NCBI RefSeq assembly: GCF_024172125.1
Contig: NZ_JAMZEA010000003.1
Coordinates: 186,001 to 250,000, forward strand
Direction of reading: 5' to 3'
Origin: Actinomadura rupiterrae
Lineage (GTDB): Bacteria > Actinomycetota > Actinomycetes > Streptosporangiales > Streptosporangiaceae
Length of the DNA: 64,000 bases
Shown: positions 47,781-57,100 of the stretch, one piece after another
How positions within the stretch are numbered: position 1 is the first letter of the stretch
How the letters are laid out: every line of letters starts with the position of its first letter
Notes under the pieces: model-generated
The model's input: only the letters and a program-made list of their open reading frames with translations
What the model was told of the DNA's origin: nothing
Databases searched by the model: none
Program-made: the position numbers and the translations under genes

Positions 47781-50700
47781 CACTCGTCCCGATCGACCGG
47801 ACGCAGCCAGAACGGGATCGGCGGTTCGCCGCCGCCCTCGCCGGAGCGCCGTCCGCCCCACAGCGGCGGCGGCTCGGGCGCACTCCCGCCGTTCCCGTCA
47901 CTGCGCGGCTGCGGCACGCTAGCGTCCCCTCCACCGGACGCCCCGGACCCACCGGACGCCCCGGACCCGCCGGATCCGCCCCCGGACGTTCCTGACGAGC
48001 CGCCGCGACCGCCGCCACCGGAGCCACGTCGTCCGCCGGTGTCGCCGCTGCGCCGTCCGCCGCCGTCTCCGTTGCCGGAGTTGCGCCGTCCGCCACCGAA
48101 CCAGCTCCGCCCGCCGGACGAGGAGCCACCGGACTCCCCACCACCGGACGCCCCGGACCCGCCGCTTCCGCCGCCGTCCGAGTCACCACCGCCGAACCAA
48201 CCACGTCCACCAGAAGCACCGCCGCCGCCGGACGCACCACCGCCGCCGCCGGACGCGCCTCCGGACGCGCCGCCGTCGCCGGAGCCGCCGCCCCAGGGCC
48301 CAGAGCCTCCACCGGCTCCCCCGGCCCCGGCCGCGCCGCCTCCGGCACCCGCCGCACCACGCGCAGGCGACCGACGCGACCTACCGCCGCCGTCCGCCCC
48401 ACGCGACCGCCGAGACCCGGCCCCAGCCGCGCCCGCGCCGCCCCCGGCCGCGCCGGCACCACCACCGGAAGCACCCGCGCCGCCACCAGACGCGCCAGCG
48501 GAGCCACCAGCGCCCCCGCCGGACGAACCGCTACCGCCACCACTGGCGGCGCCTGCGGCTCCACCGGAGCCGCGCAGACCGCCACCTCCGCTACCGCCGC
48601 CGTTCGAGGCACCGGCGCTCGGACGAGCCGTCCACGACGTCGGCCCGGACCCGCCACCGCGCGCCCGCGCCCCGACTCCGGCCCCAGCGGCACTACCGCC
48701 ACCCGACCCGGACTCGCCCGAAGTGCCACGTCCCGCACCGGCTCCGGCCGAAGCGCCGCGTCCCGCGCCAGAACCGCCCGCAGCACCCAGCCCCGGGCCC
48801 GCGACACCGCGTCCCGCGACGGCCGCAGAACCACCGCCCGACGCACCCGCGCGTCCGCCCGAAACACCACCTCCCGTGGACGGACGAGCCGTCCACGAAG
48901 TGGGACGTCCAGCACCGGTCCCGGATCCGGACGCCGCTTCGGTCGCACCGCCGTCGCCGTCCGCGCGCACGGAACCGCTCAGCGATCCGGCGCGCGTCGG
49001 GAGGTTGAGCGGTGGAGCGTCCCGCCGCAGCCGTCCGGTCTCGGCGGCGGCCGCCGCGGCGGATCCACCGCGTGGTTTCGCCGCGAGGACGGGCGCCGAG
49101 TCGGGCGAGGGCGCGTCCGCGACCCCGACCGCCCCGGCGCGCCGGTCGGCGACGGTGACACCCGCCGCCGTCCCCGCCGGCTCGGCGGCCGCGTCCGACG
49201 CCGCGTCCCGCTTGGCCCAGCGGCCGAGCCGGTACCCGGACGCGCCGGGCACCACGGCCGCCGCGACGCCGACCGTGTTCTTCCGCGCCTCGGCGACCGA
49301 CTTGTCCAGGTGCGCCTCGCTCTTCTCCCGCGCCCCGACCGCCGAGTACCCGACCGCCGAGAACAGGTGCTGGAACGGCTTGCGGTACACGAACGCCGCG
49401 CACGTCACCAGCGCGATCAGCAGGATCTGCAGCCCCCACGGCAGCGTCTCGCCGAGGATCAGCCCGTACGCCCACAGCAGCAGCGACAGCACACCGATCA
49501 GCGCCGCCTGCTTCAGCAGCATCGACAGCAACAGCTCAAGCCAGCGGATCGCGATGACGCGTCCGATCCCCGGATGGATGCCGATCCCCAGGAAGATCGG
49601 CCCTGCGACAAGCAAGAGCAGGAACGCGATCTTCACCACGATCAGCGCGATCGCGATCACTAGAATCAGCAGCCCCGCGACCAGCGCCGCGAACAACCCG
49701 CCGAACGCCACCGCCAGCCGGCTCGTCCAGTTCTTGCCTTGGAACAGCGCGTACGAGCCGGAGTAGTTCTCCTTGACGTTCTTCGACACGTCCTTGTACG
49801 CGTCGGCCTTCTTCGCCAGGTCGACCTTCTGCTGCCCGTACGTCTCGGGCAGGTCCACGGCCTGCGACGCGAGCAGCTTGTCCGCGTTGTCCTTGACGAT
49901 CTTCGCGTTCGGGTCGGTCGTCCCGAACTCGCCCATCAGCCACGGCTTGCACACCAGCGCGACCCACAGCCCGTTCGCGTTCCGCGTCGTCGCGTCCGGC
50001 TGCGCCGCCGGCGGCTGCGCGGGCTGCCCCGCGGGCGGCGCCGGCGCCGGGATGCACGTCGACCCCTTGGTGTCGCTCTGCGGCAGCGCCGCGTTGAACG
50101 CCGCGCTCGTCGCCCCCGACACCTTCGTCCCGAGCGTGGTGAAGTCCGCCGGTCTCGCGATCAGCCAGATCAGCGCGACCATCGCCGCGACCATCCATAT
50201 CACGCCCTCGGTGACCTTGCTGGCCCGCTTGCGCACCAGCCCCCACCACGCCAGCGTGATGGCCCCGAGGATCACCACCCACGACCAGTACCGGGCGTTG
50301 AACGTCTTGCCCATCTGGCTGATCACACCGTCCACGGTGTTCTTCAGCCAGCTCAGCAGCGACTCGCTCGCCGCCGCCTGGTACACGCTGATCGTCGTCC
50401 GGTCGATCGCCCGCACCAGCGTGAACGTCGTGTTCGCGAGGGCGTTCCCCATCATCGCCATCGCGTCCGAGCAACCCATGTCGACCGCGTACCACGACTG
50501 CCCGGCCGTCCCGTACCGGTCGTAGTACGTCAACTGCGAAGGCGGCGTCGCCTTCAACTTGTCGTCCGGATAGTTGGGCGGCTTGATCATCCCATCCGCC
50601 CCAGCCCCATACTGCTCCGGCGCCGGACTGTCGGACGGGCGGCAGGGGTCCCCGCCGAACGGTCCCGCGCTCGCGATCGGGGTCAGCCCGAACATGAACA

Positions 50701-50851
50701 GCGCCAGGATGAGCGTCAGCAGCGCCGACCGGCGCGGTCCCCGCCTGCGCCTGCCGTCCCCGCGACCCAGGTCGAGCCCCTGCGCGGGGCTCTGCTGGAT
50801 GCGAAGGCGGCGGGTGCCCGGGGGGTGGAGGCGGGGGCGGCGGGTCGTCAT
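47780..50851 (-). CDS. VirB6/TrbL-like channel protein with Gly/Ser-rich tail
   Basis: 1023 aa from the ATG at 50851, overlapping the VirB4 stop codon and preceded by GGAGG. A signal-like helix, then transmembrane helices including WSWVVILGAITLAWWGL, VIWMVAAMVALIWLIA and a cluster at about 395-525 (LLILVIAIALIVVKIAFLLLLVAGPIFLGIG), as in TrbL/VirB6/TcpH. The last 450 or so residues are Gly/Ser/Ala-rich with two PTSWTARPS motifs and carry no fold I recognise. It probably forms the inner-membrane channel. Confidence 0.85.
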   Translation of the reverse strand: MTTRRPRLHPPGTRRLRIQQSPAQGLDLGRGDGRRRRGPRRSALLTLILALFMFGLTPIASAGPFGGDPCRPSDSPAPEQYGAGADGMIKPPNYPDDKLKATPPSQLTYYDRYGTAGQSWYAVDMGCSDAMAMMGNALANTTFTLVRAIDRTTISVYQAAASESLLSWLKNTVDGVISQMGKTFNARYWSWVVILGAITLAWWGLVRKRASKVTEGVIWMVAAMVALIWLIARPADFTTLGTKVSGATSAAFNAALPQSDTKGSTCIPAPAPPAGQPAQPPAAQPDATTRNANGLWVALVCKPWLMGEFGTTDPNAKIVKDNADKLLASQAVDLPETYGQQKVDLAKKADAYKDVSKNVKENYSGSYALFQGKNWTSRLAVAFGGLFAALVAGLLILVIAIALIVVKIAFLLLLVAGPIFLGIGIHPGIGRVIAIRWLELLLSMLLKQAALIGVLSLLLWAYGLILGETLPWGLQILLIALVTCAAFVYRKPFQHLFSAVGYSAVGAREKSEAHLDKSVAEARKNTVGVAAAVVPGASGYRLGRWAKRDAASDAAAEPAGTAAGVTVADRRAGAVGVADAPSPDSAPVLAAKPRGGSAAAAAAETGRLRRDAPPLNLPTRAGSLSGSVRADGDGGATEAASGSGTGAGRPTSWTARPSTGGGVSGGRAGASGGGSAAVAGRGVAGPGLGAAGGSGAGRGASAGAGAGRGTSGESGSGGGSAAGAGVGARARGGGSGPTSWTARPSAGASNGGGSGGGGLRGSGGAAGAASGGGSGSSGGGAGGSAGASGGGAGASGGGAGAAGGGAGAAGAGSRRSRGADGGGRSRRSPARGAAGAGGGAAGAGGAGGGSGPWGGGSGDGGASGGASGGGGGASGGGGASGGRGWFGGGDSDGGGSGGSGASGGGESGGSSSGGRSWFGGGRRNSGNGDGGGRRSGDTGGRRGSGGGGRGGSSGTSGGGSGGSGASGGSGASGGGDASVPQPRSDGNGGSAPEPPPLWGGRRSGEGGGEPPIPFWLRPVDRDE

Positions 50852-53352
50852 GGGGCGGCCTCCTCGGTGTGGGCCCCCGCGGCGGTCAGGTCGGACGATC
50901 CGGGGTGCTGCCGGGTCGGGTTGGTGTCGAGCCAGGCGCGCAGTTCGGGCGAGACGAGGTCGACGCCGATGCGGCCGGCGCGGCCGTCGAGGTCGCGGAA
51001 GACGCACTCGCCGTTGCCGAGGTTGCGCAGGACGGCCTTGTGCTCGTCGGACGGCTCCACCCCCAGCAGGGCCATCACGTTGCCGACCTCCACGCGCTCG
51101 GTCGAGCGGAAGGAGAACACCGAGGACAGGCAGTTGGTCACCTGTTCATTCAAGAGGTCCCCGGCGTTCTGCGAGACCAGGATCAACGCAGTGTTGCGAG
51201 AACGCCCCATCCGCGACACTTCCGGCACCAGCTTGGCGCCCTCGGGTGTCGATGTGATGGCCCACGCCTCGTCCAGGAAGATCGCCTTCGGGAGGCGGCG
51301 GTCGAGGCCGTGCATGAGCCGGCGGGCGAACTGCGACACCAGGTACATCAGGGCCACCGAGAGGCGCTGCTCGTAGGAGTAGTCCTCGCGGCTGATCGAC
51401 ACGTCCGGGAGGGTGAGGCCGCCCAGGGTGAAGACGGTCGTCCAGCCCTCGGTGTCGATGCGCTCGCCGCCGGACGGGTCGAAGCACAGCCGCGCGAGGC
51501 GCATCTCCGACATCGAGCGGAGTACGGCGCCGAGGTTCTTGGACGCCGGGTCCGGCGCGGACTCCAGGTGGTCGACGACCTTGCCGAGGGACGGCCGGTC
51601 GCCGTTCGCGACCGCGCCGACCGCCTGGATCATCGCGGACTCGCGCTCCTCCGACATGCGCGGGAGGAGGAGGCGGAGGGTCTCGGTCGCCATCGTCTTC
51701 TTCGCGGCCAGGTCGTCCCCGAAGGAGAACGGGTCGAGCAGGCCGGGCGCGGCGGATCCGAGGGGCAGCGTGCGGGCCTTGCGGCCGCGCGCCTTGAGCA
51801 GCTCGACGAGGGACTCCGCGTCGCCCTTGGGGTCGATCGCGGCGACCGTCACGCCGCGCAGCGACATCTGGTAGATCAGCAGCAGCGCGAGGGTGGTCTT
51901 GCCGCCGCCGGGCTCGCCGGTGATCGCGACCGCGGTCGGACGGTTCCGGGCCGCCGCGACCAGCGGGTCGAAGTGCACGATCGAGCGGGCGCGGCCGAGC
52001 GTCTCGCCGATGTACGGGCCGATCCAGCCCTCGTTCACCTCGTCCGGACGGTCACCGAGGTCGACCGTCGCGGTCGGCATCCCGCCCGCGATCGTGCGGA
52101 GCGGCTGCCGCTGCGCGTATGCGTTCAGCCGGATGCGGTCGCCCGGAAGGGACTCGGAGAACAGGCTGAACTGGTCGCCGGTCGAGTTCACCACGTCGAT
52201 GCCGATGTCGCGGTAGTGCTCCACGACGGTGTCGACGCGCTGCGCGAGAAGTTCGGCCGTGGGCGCGGACACGATGAGCCGGTGCCAGCCGTACACGAAC
52301 GGCAGGCGCTCCTTGGTGATGCCGTGCTCCAGCAGGCGCGCCGCGTCGATCTGCTCGGCGAGGGCGATCGGCGCCTCGACGCCTGCCTCGCGGATGTGCT
52401 GGTCCATGTCGCGCGCGTGCGCGAGCTTGCGCGAGACGTCCTTGGACGCCTTGGCCGGCGGGATCAGTTTCATGCGCGCGCTGATCTCGACCGGGAAGGA
52501 CAGCGCGTCCGCGTAGTGGAACCAGGGCTCGCCGTCCGGGAACGGCATCAGGTCCGGGAACCGCGCGAACGACAGGTACGCCACGAACGACTCGGCCGTC
52601 GCGCCCACACCCGCGCCGTTGAAGTTCGGCTGCTCCATCCGCAGGAAGGAGCGTCCGTTATGGATCGCTCCCTCGACCAACGCCTCGATCTCACCCCGCC
52701 CCCACGTCCGGCGCGGGACGGCCGAGGGCGGCGGATCGGTCAGCGACCCGGTCACCGCATGCTGGAACAGCCACGCGACCTCGGTGGACGTAGCGTGCCG
52801 CGCGTACAGCGCCGATCCGCCGAGCGCGCGTCCGATCCGCTCGGCCTGCTCGGTCCAGCGCGCGACCTCCTTGGCGTCGATCGCGTCGTCCTCGATGCCG
52901 AGGGCCGACTCGCTGCGCTTGTAGAAGTTCAGCAGCTGCGCGATCGCCCCGCCGGACAGCTGCGCGCCCATGCCGCGCGGGCCGAGCCGGACGCCGAGGT
53001 AGATCTCCTTCGTCCAGAAGACCTTCGCCCAGACGTGCCGGTAGGTCTCCTCCAGGTAGTCCGCCCAGCCGGGGCCGCCGTCGGACGTCCGGTCCAGCGC
53101 GCGCGCCCACTCCGCCGCCGGGTACGTGCGGTGCGCGATGCGCAGGTGGATCTCCGCGTCCTGCATGCGGATGCCGGCGAGCGCGATGGTGATGTTCGTC
53201 GCGAGGGCCTCGCGCTCCTCGCCCGTGGTGAACTCGTACGACACCGTCGGCAGCCGGAAGTACGCCCACGCGGCCGTGTCGGTCAGCAGCACCCGGTCAT
53301 CGAAGTACCGAACGGGAAGCCGGGTGGACCGCGCCTTCGTCATCCTGCTCAT
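50848..53352 (-). CDS. VirB4/TcpF-like conjugation ATPase
   Basis: 834 aa from the ATG at 53352 (ATGA overlap with the upstream gene; an ATG at 53343 is a further option). An N-terminal VirB4-type domain leads to a RecA-like ATPase with Walker A ITGEPGGGKTTLALLL, Walker B KAIFLDEAWAI and RMGRSRNTALILVSQNAGDLL, as in VirB4/TraE. It energises assembly and substrate passage of type IV-like systems. Key ATPase residues are intact. Confidence 0.92.
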   Translation of the reverse strand: MSRMTKARSTRLPVRYFDDRVLLTDTAAWAYFRLPTVSYEFTTGEEREALATNITIALAGIRMQDAEIHLRIAHRTYPAAEWARALDRTSDGGPGWADYLEETYRHVWAKVFWTKEIYLGVRLGPRGMGAQLSGGAIAQLLNFYKRSESALGIEDDAIDAKEVARWTEQAERIGRALGGSALYARHATSTEVAWLFQHAVTGSLTDPPPSAVPRRTWGRGEIEALVEGAIHNGRSFLRMEQPNFNGAGVGATAESFVAYLSFARFPDLMPFPDGEPWFHYADALSFPVEISARMKLIPPAKASKDVSRKLAHARDMDQHIREAGVEAPIALAEQIDAARLLEHGITKERLPFVYGWHRLIVSAPTAELLAQRVDTVVEHYRDIGIDVVNSTGDQFSLFSESLPGDRIRLNAYAQRQPLRTIAGGMPTATVDLGDRPDEVNEGWIGPYIGETLGRARSIVHFDPLVAAARNRPTAVAITGEPGGGKTTLALLLIYQMSLRGVTVAAIDPKGDAESLVELLKARGRKARTLPLGSAAPGLLDPFSFGDDLAAKKTMATETLRLLLPRMSEERESAMIQAVGAVANGDRPSLGKVVDHLESAPDPASKNLGAVLRSMSEMRLARLCFDPSGGERIDTEGWTTVFTLGGLTLPDVSISREDYSYEQRLSVALMYLVSQFARRLMHGLDRRLPKAIFLDEAWAITSTPEGAKLVPEVSRMGRSRNTALILVSQNAGDLLNEQVTNCLSSVFSFRSTERVEVGNVMALLGVEPSDEHKAVLRNLGNGECVFRDLDGRAGRIGVDLVSPELRAWLDTNPTRQHPGSSDLTAAGAHTEEAAP

Positions 53353-54164
53353 CAGACGCCCCCCCGAACCCGCCGCACCCGCCCGGCCTCCAGCCGCGCA
53401 CGAGTCGGCCCCGACCACGCACCCGTCCGCTCCGGTCGCCTATGCATCAGCTCCGGCAGGACGTGCTGCCGCTCCGGCCACGCCAGCCTGGCCTCCCGTC
53501 GCGCCAGCGGGAGCTCCGGCCACGCCTGCCCCTGCCCCTGCCACGCCAGCGTGAGCTCAGGCCACGCCTGGCTGTGCTCCCGTCGCCCCAGCGGGGGCTC
53601 CGGCCGCACCTGCCCGGGCTCCGCCCGCACCAGCGTGAGCTCAGGCCACGCCTGGCTGTGCCCCCGTCGCCCCAGCGGGAGCCCCGGCCGCACCTGCCCG
53701 GGCTCCGCCCGCACCAGCGTGAGCTCAGGCCACGCCTGGCTGTGCCCCCGTCGCCCCAGCGGGAGCCCCGGCCGCACCTGCCCGGGCTCCGCCCGCACCA
53801 GCGTGAGCTCAGGCCACGCCTGGCTGTGCCCCCGTCGCCCCAGCGGGAGCCCCGGCCGCACCTGCCCGGGCTCCGCCCGCACCAGCGTGAGCTCAGGCCA
53901 CGCCTGGCTGTGCCCCCGTCGCCCCAGCGGGAGCTCCGACCGCGCCTGCCCGGGCTCCGGCCGCACCGGCGTGGGCTCCTGTCGAGCCAGCCTGGGCTCA
54001 TGCCGCAACCGCGTGGGCTCCGGTTTCGCCGGCGGGGGCTCATGCCGCGGCTGCCTGGGGTCCGGATGGGCCGGTGTGGGCTCCGGGTGCGCGTGCCTGA
54101 TGTCCGGTCGCGCTGGCCTCCGGTCCGGTCGCGCTCGTCCGGCCGGACCTGGCTCGGGGCTCAT
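53352..54164 (-). CDS. Pro/Arg-rich tandem-repeat protein in the transfer operon
   Basis: 270 aa. Both ends overlap neighbours by ATGA: the start with the TcpE-MinD stop, the stop with the VirB4 start. This selects the frame among several open ones. The protein is basic, and its centre is a 28-residue repeat of the type HSQAWPELTLVRAEPGQV followed by RPGLPLGRRG, in five copies. Flanking parts have a looser (R/H)xEPxPxRPEP pattern. There is no signal peptide or transmembrane helix. The function is unknown; a disordered linker or scaffold is possible. Confidence 0.6.
   Translation of the reverse strand: MSPEPGPAGRARPDRRPARPDIRHAHPEPTPAHPDPRQPRHEPPPAKPEPTRLRHEPRLARQEPTPVRPEPGQARSELPLGRRGHSQAWPELTLVRAEPGQVRPGLPLGRRGHSQAWPELTLVRAEPGQVRPGLPLGRRGHSQAWPELTLVRAEPGQVRPGLPLGRRGHSQAWPELTLVRAEPGQVRPEPPLGRREHSQAWPELTLAWQGQGQAWPELPLARREARLAWPERQHVLPELMHRRPERTGAWSGPTRARLEAGRVRRVRGGV
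53551..53970 (-). repeat. 84-bp tandem repeat, five copies
   Basis: Copies start at 53551, 53635, 53719, 53803 and 53887. The inner three are nearly identical and the outer two diverge. 84 is a multiple of three, so copy-number change keeps the frame of the encoding gene. Confidence 0.92.
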
Positions 54165-57100
54165 CGGGCGGCCTCCTGCTCCTGCTGCTGCTGCTGCTCG
54201 GTGTAACGCTCGGGCACGACGGCGAACCCACCGGCGACCACACCGGCGAGGGCGAGGTAGGCACGCCGCGTCGGCGCCCGCAACGCCTTCAGTTCGTTGC
54301 GGGGCGCACGGTCCATGCTGAGGTGATCGTCCCACGGGATGCGGACGAGCGCGCGGCAACGTCCCCGCGCCACCTCCTCGGCTTGTTCAACATCATCCAT
54401 GCTGCGCCGGCTGACCCCGTTGATCACCGTCACCGCGCGCCGGCGCAGCTCGCCGTAGCCGTGGCCGTCCAGCCACTCGTAGGTCATCGCGACCGCGCGC
54501 GGGGCGTCCGCGCTGGCCGGCGCGACGAGGACGACCTGGTCGGCGTACGGCAGGACGCGCGCGACGACGGCGGCGGCAGCGTCCAGCAGCGTCACCGAGT
54601 AGAACCTGTCGATCGTCCGGACGGCGAGGGCGTAGTCGCGGTCGTCCAGCGCCTGGAGCGGGTTCTTCCCGGCCGCGATGACGTCCAGGCCGGACTTGGC
54701 CTGCGAGGTGTAGCGGCGCATCGCGGTCAGGCTGCCGATCTGGTCCGCGCGCGTGATGAGCCCGGTGAGGGTCTCGTTGGTCTCGCTGCGCGTCCTGCGC
54801 GCGAGCGCGCCCGGCCCGGGGTTGATGTCCACGGCCACCACGGGCTCGCCGTTGTGCTGCGCGAACGTGTGGCCGAGCATCAGCGCGGTCACCGTCTGCC
54901 CCGCGCCGCCTGTACATCCGAGGACGACGATGTGCCGCGACCCCTGGAACGGCTGCTGGAGCCGCTGCTCGTACTCGGCGTCCGCGTCCGCGTGCCCGCC
55001 GCCGACGGCGTGGAACAGCCTCCGCAGGCCGCCGCTGGTGAGCTCGTGCTCGGGATCGGGCGGCGTGATCGCGGGCTCCGGCGTCCGCGGCGCCTCCGGG
55101 GGCGGCGGCAGGGGCCGCGGCCGCACCGGCGACGCCGGCCCCGACCGCTCCGCCCGCGAAGGCGGGACGTCCTGCACCGGCGGAGGCGCGGCGGGCGGCG
55201 TCACCCGCGCGGACGTCTCGGCTCTCTGCGGCTGCTGCGGGGACGGCGCGGGCGGCGGCCCCGGCGGCGGCACGTCCTGCCGCTGCACCGGCGGCCAGGG
55301 CGCGGGCCGCGAAAGCTCCTCCGACCAAGTCCGAGGCTCCCGCCCCCGAACCGGCCGCCACTCCCCTTCCGCATGCGCCCCCTCACCCCGCACACGCTCA
55401 CTCCGCGCACCCTCAGCCCGTGCGTCCTCCGCCCGCGCGTCCTCAGCGCGCACGCCTTCACTCCGCACGCCCTCAGCCCGCGCCGCCTGGGCCCACGCGT
55501 CCTCGGCCCGCGCGTCCTCATCCGAACCGACCCCGGCCCGTCCGAACGCTCCGGGCACGGCCCGCCCTGCCGCGCCGGGCACCGCCCGCTCTGCCGCTCC
55601 GGGCGTCGGCCGCTCTGTTGCCCCGGGTGCCGGACGCTCCGTCCGCCGAACCACGTTCCCGCGCGCGACGAGCTTGTCCCCCTCCTCGGGAACCCCCCGG
55701 GAAGGCTCTCGCTCAGCCGCGACCTGCGGAATATCAGGCCGAGTAGGCGCCCCGGACGCCCCCTCGCCTGCTTGCGCATACTGCGAAGGCGACGACGACG
55801 TAGGCCGCGCGGACTGCGCGGACGCGTCCTCACCCGCCCGATGCTGCGCAGCCCCACTCGCACCCGCAACACCCTCCGCACCTTGCGCGCTGGAAGCGTC
55901 CTCGCGCGTCTGCCGTACGGAAGGCCACGCCTCCACCGTCGGCCGCCGCTCCTCCCGAGTGTCTTGGTGCGCGGAGGCGTTCTCGTCCACGCGCGCAGCG
56001 CCCTCCTCCGCACGCGAGGCACCCTCACCCGCCCGCACGTCGGACCCATACGCCTGCGCAGCCTGTCCCTGCGCCTGCGCCTGCGCGGGCGGGGCCTCGT
56101 CCATACGTCGAACGCTCTCGTCCGCACCCGAGGCATCGTCGCCAGCCCGCGAACCGCGGTGAGGCGCAATCGGAGTCGCGGATTGGGCGGACGCACTCAC
56201 ACCCGCAATGCCCTCCGAACCTTCCGCGCTGGACGCGTCCTCGCGCGGCTGTTGCTGCAAGTAAAGGTTCGCCTCTGCGGCCGGGCGCTGCCACTCATGT
56301 GTATCTTGCCGCGCGGGCGCGACCTCGCCCGCATGCGCGGCGCGTTCGTCCGCGTGCACGTGGTGCTGCGGCGCGACATCGCCCGCGCTTGTCTGCGAGG
56401 GCTGCGCATCGCGGGTGGAGTGCTGCACACGCGCGTTCCCGCCGACCTGCGCTACCGCCTCGTCCGTCCGCGCGGTATGCGGAGGCATTGGTGGCGTGGC
56501 GGACGCGGACGCAACACCCTCGGCGACCTGCGACTCGGACGCGTCCCCAGGAGATGGTTGCTGCGCGACGGGCTGCGCCTCCACCAGCGCACGCTGCCCC
56601 TCACGAGTGTCCGGGTGCGCGCGCACGCCCTGGTCCGCTTGCGCGGCGCGTTCGTCCGCCTGTGCGGTAGCTGGAGGCATTGCAGTGGACGGCGCGGTCG
56701 CGGACGCAACGCCCTCCGAGTCCTGCGACTCGGACACGTCCCCACGAGGTGATTGCTGCGCGACAGGTTGCGTCTCCACCGGCGCGCGCTGCCCCTCACG
56801 GGTGTCCGGATGCGCGCGCACGACCTCGTCCGCGCGCGCGGCCATCTCGCCCGCCTGCGTAGGAGCCGCCTCGCCCACGCGTCGAGCGGCCTGGTCGGCA
56901 TGCGCGGCGCGTTCGTCAGCGTGCGCGTGGTGTTGCGGCGCCACATCGCCCGCGCCTGTCTGCGAGGGCTGCACTTCGCGGGTGGCGTGCTGCGTACGTG
57001 CGTTGCCGTCGGCCTGCGCTGCGGCCTCGTCCGCCTGCGCGGTATGCGGAGGCATTGCAGCGGACGGCGCGGACGCAACGCCCTCCGCGACCTGCGACTC

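Noticed and set aside
50869..54321. A 1150-codon plus-strand open frame opposite the VirB4 and repeat-protein genes
   Set aside because: It is antisense to genes with clear motifs, its composition is Arg/Gly/Ala-rich shadow sequence, and it has no ribosome-binding site. It stays open only because of GC bias and the 84-bp repeats.
53352..54359. A longer version of the repeat-protein gene starting at 54359
   Set aside because: It would overlap 200 bp of the MinD-like domain in another frame. The ATGA overlap at 54161-54164 marks the better start.
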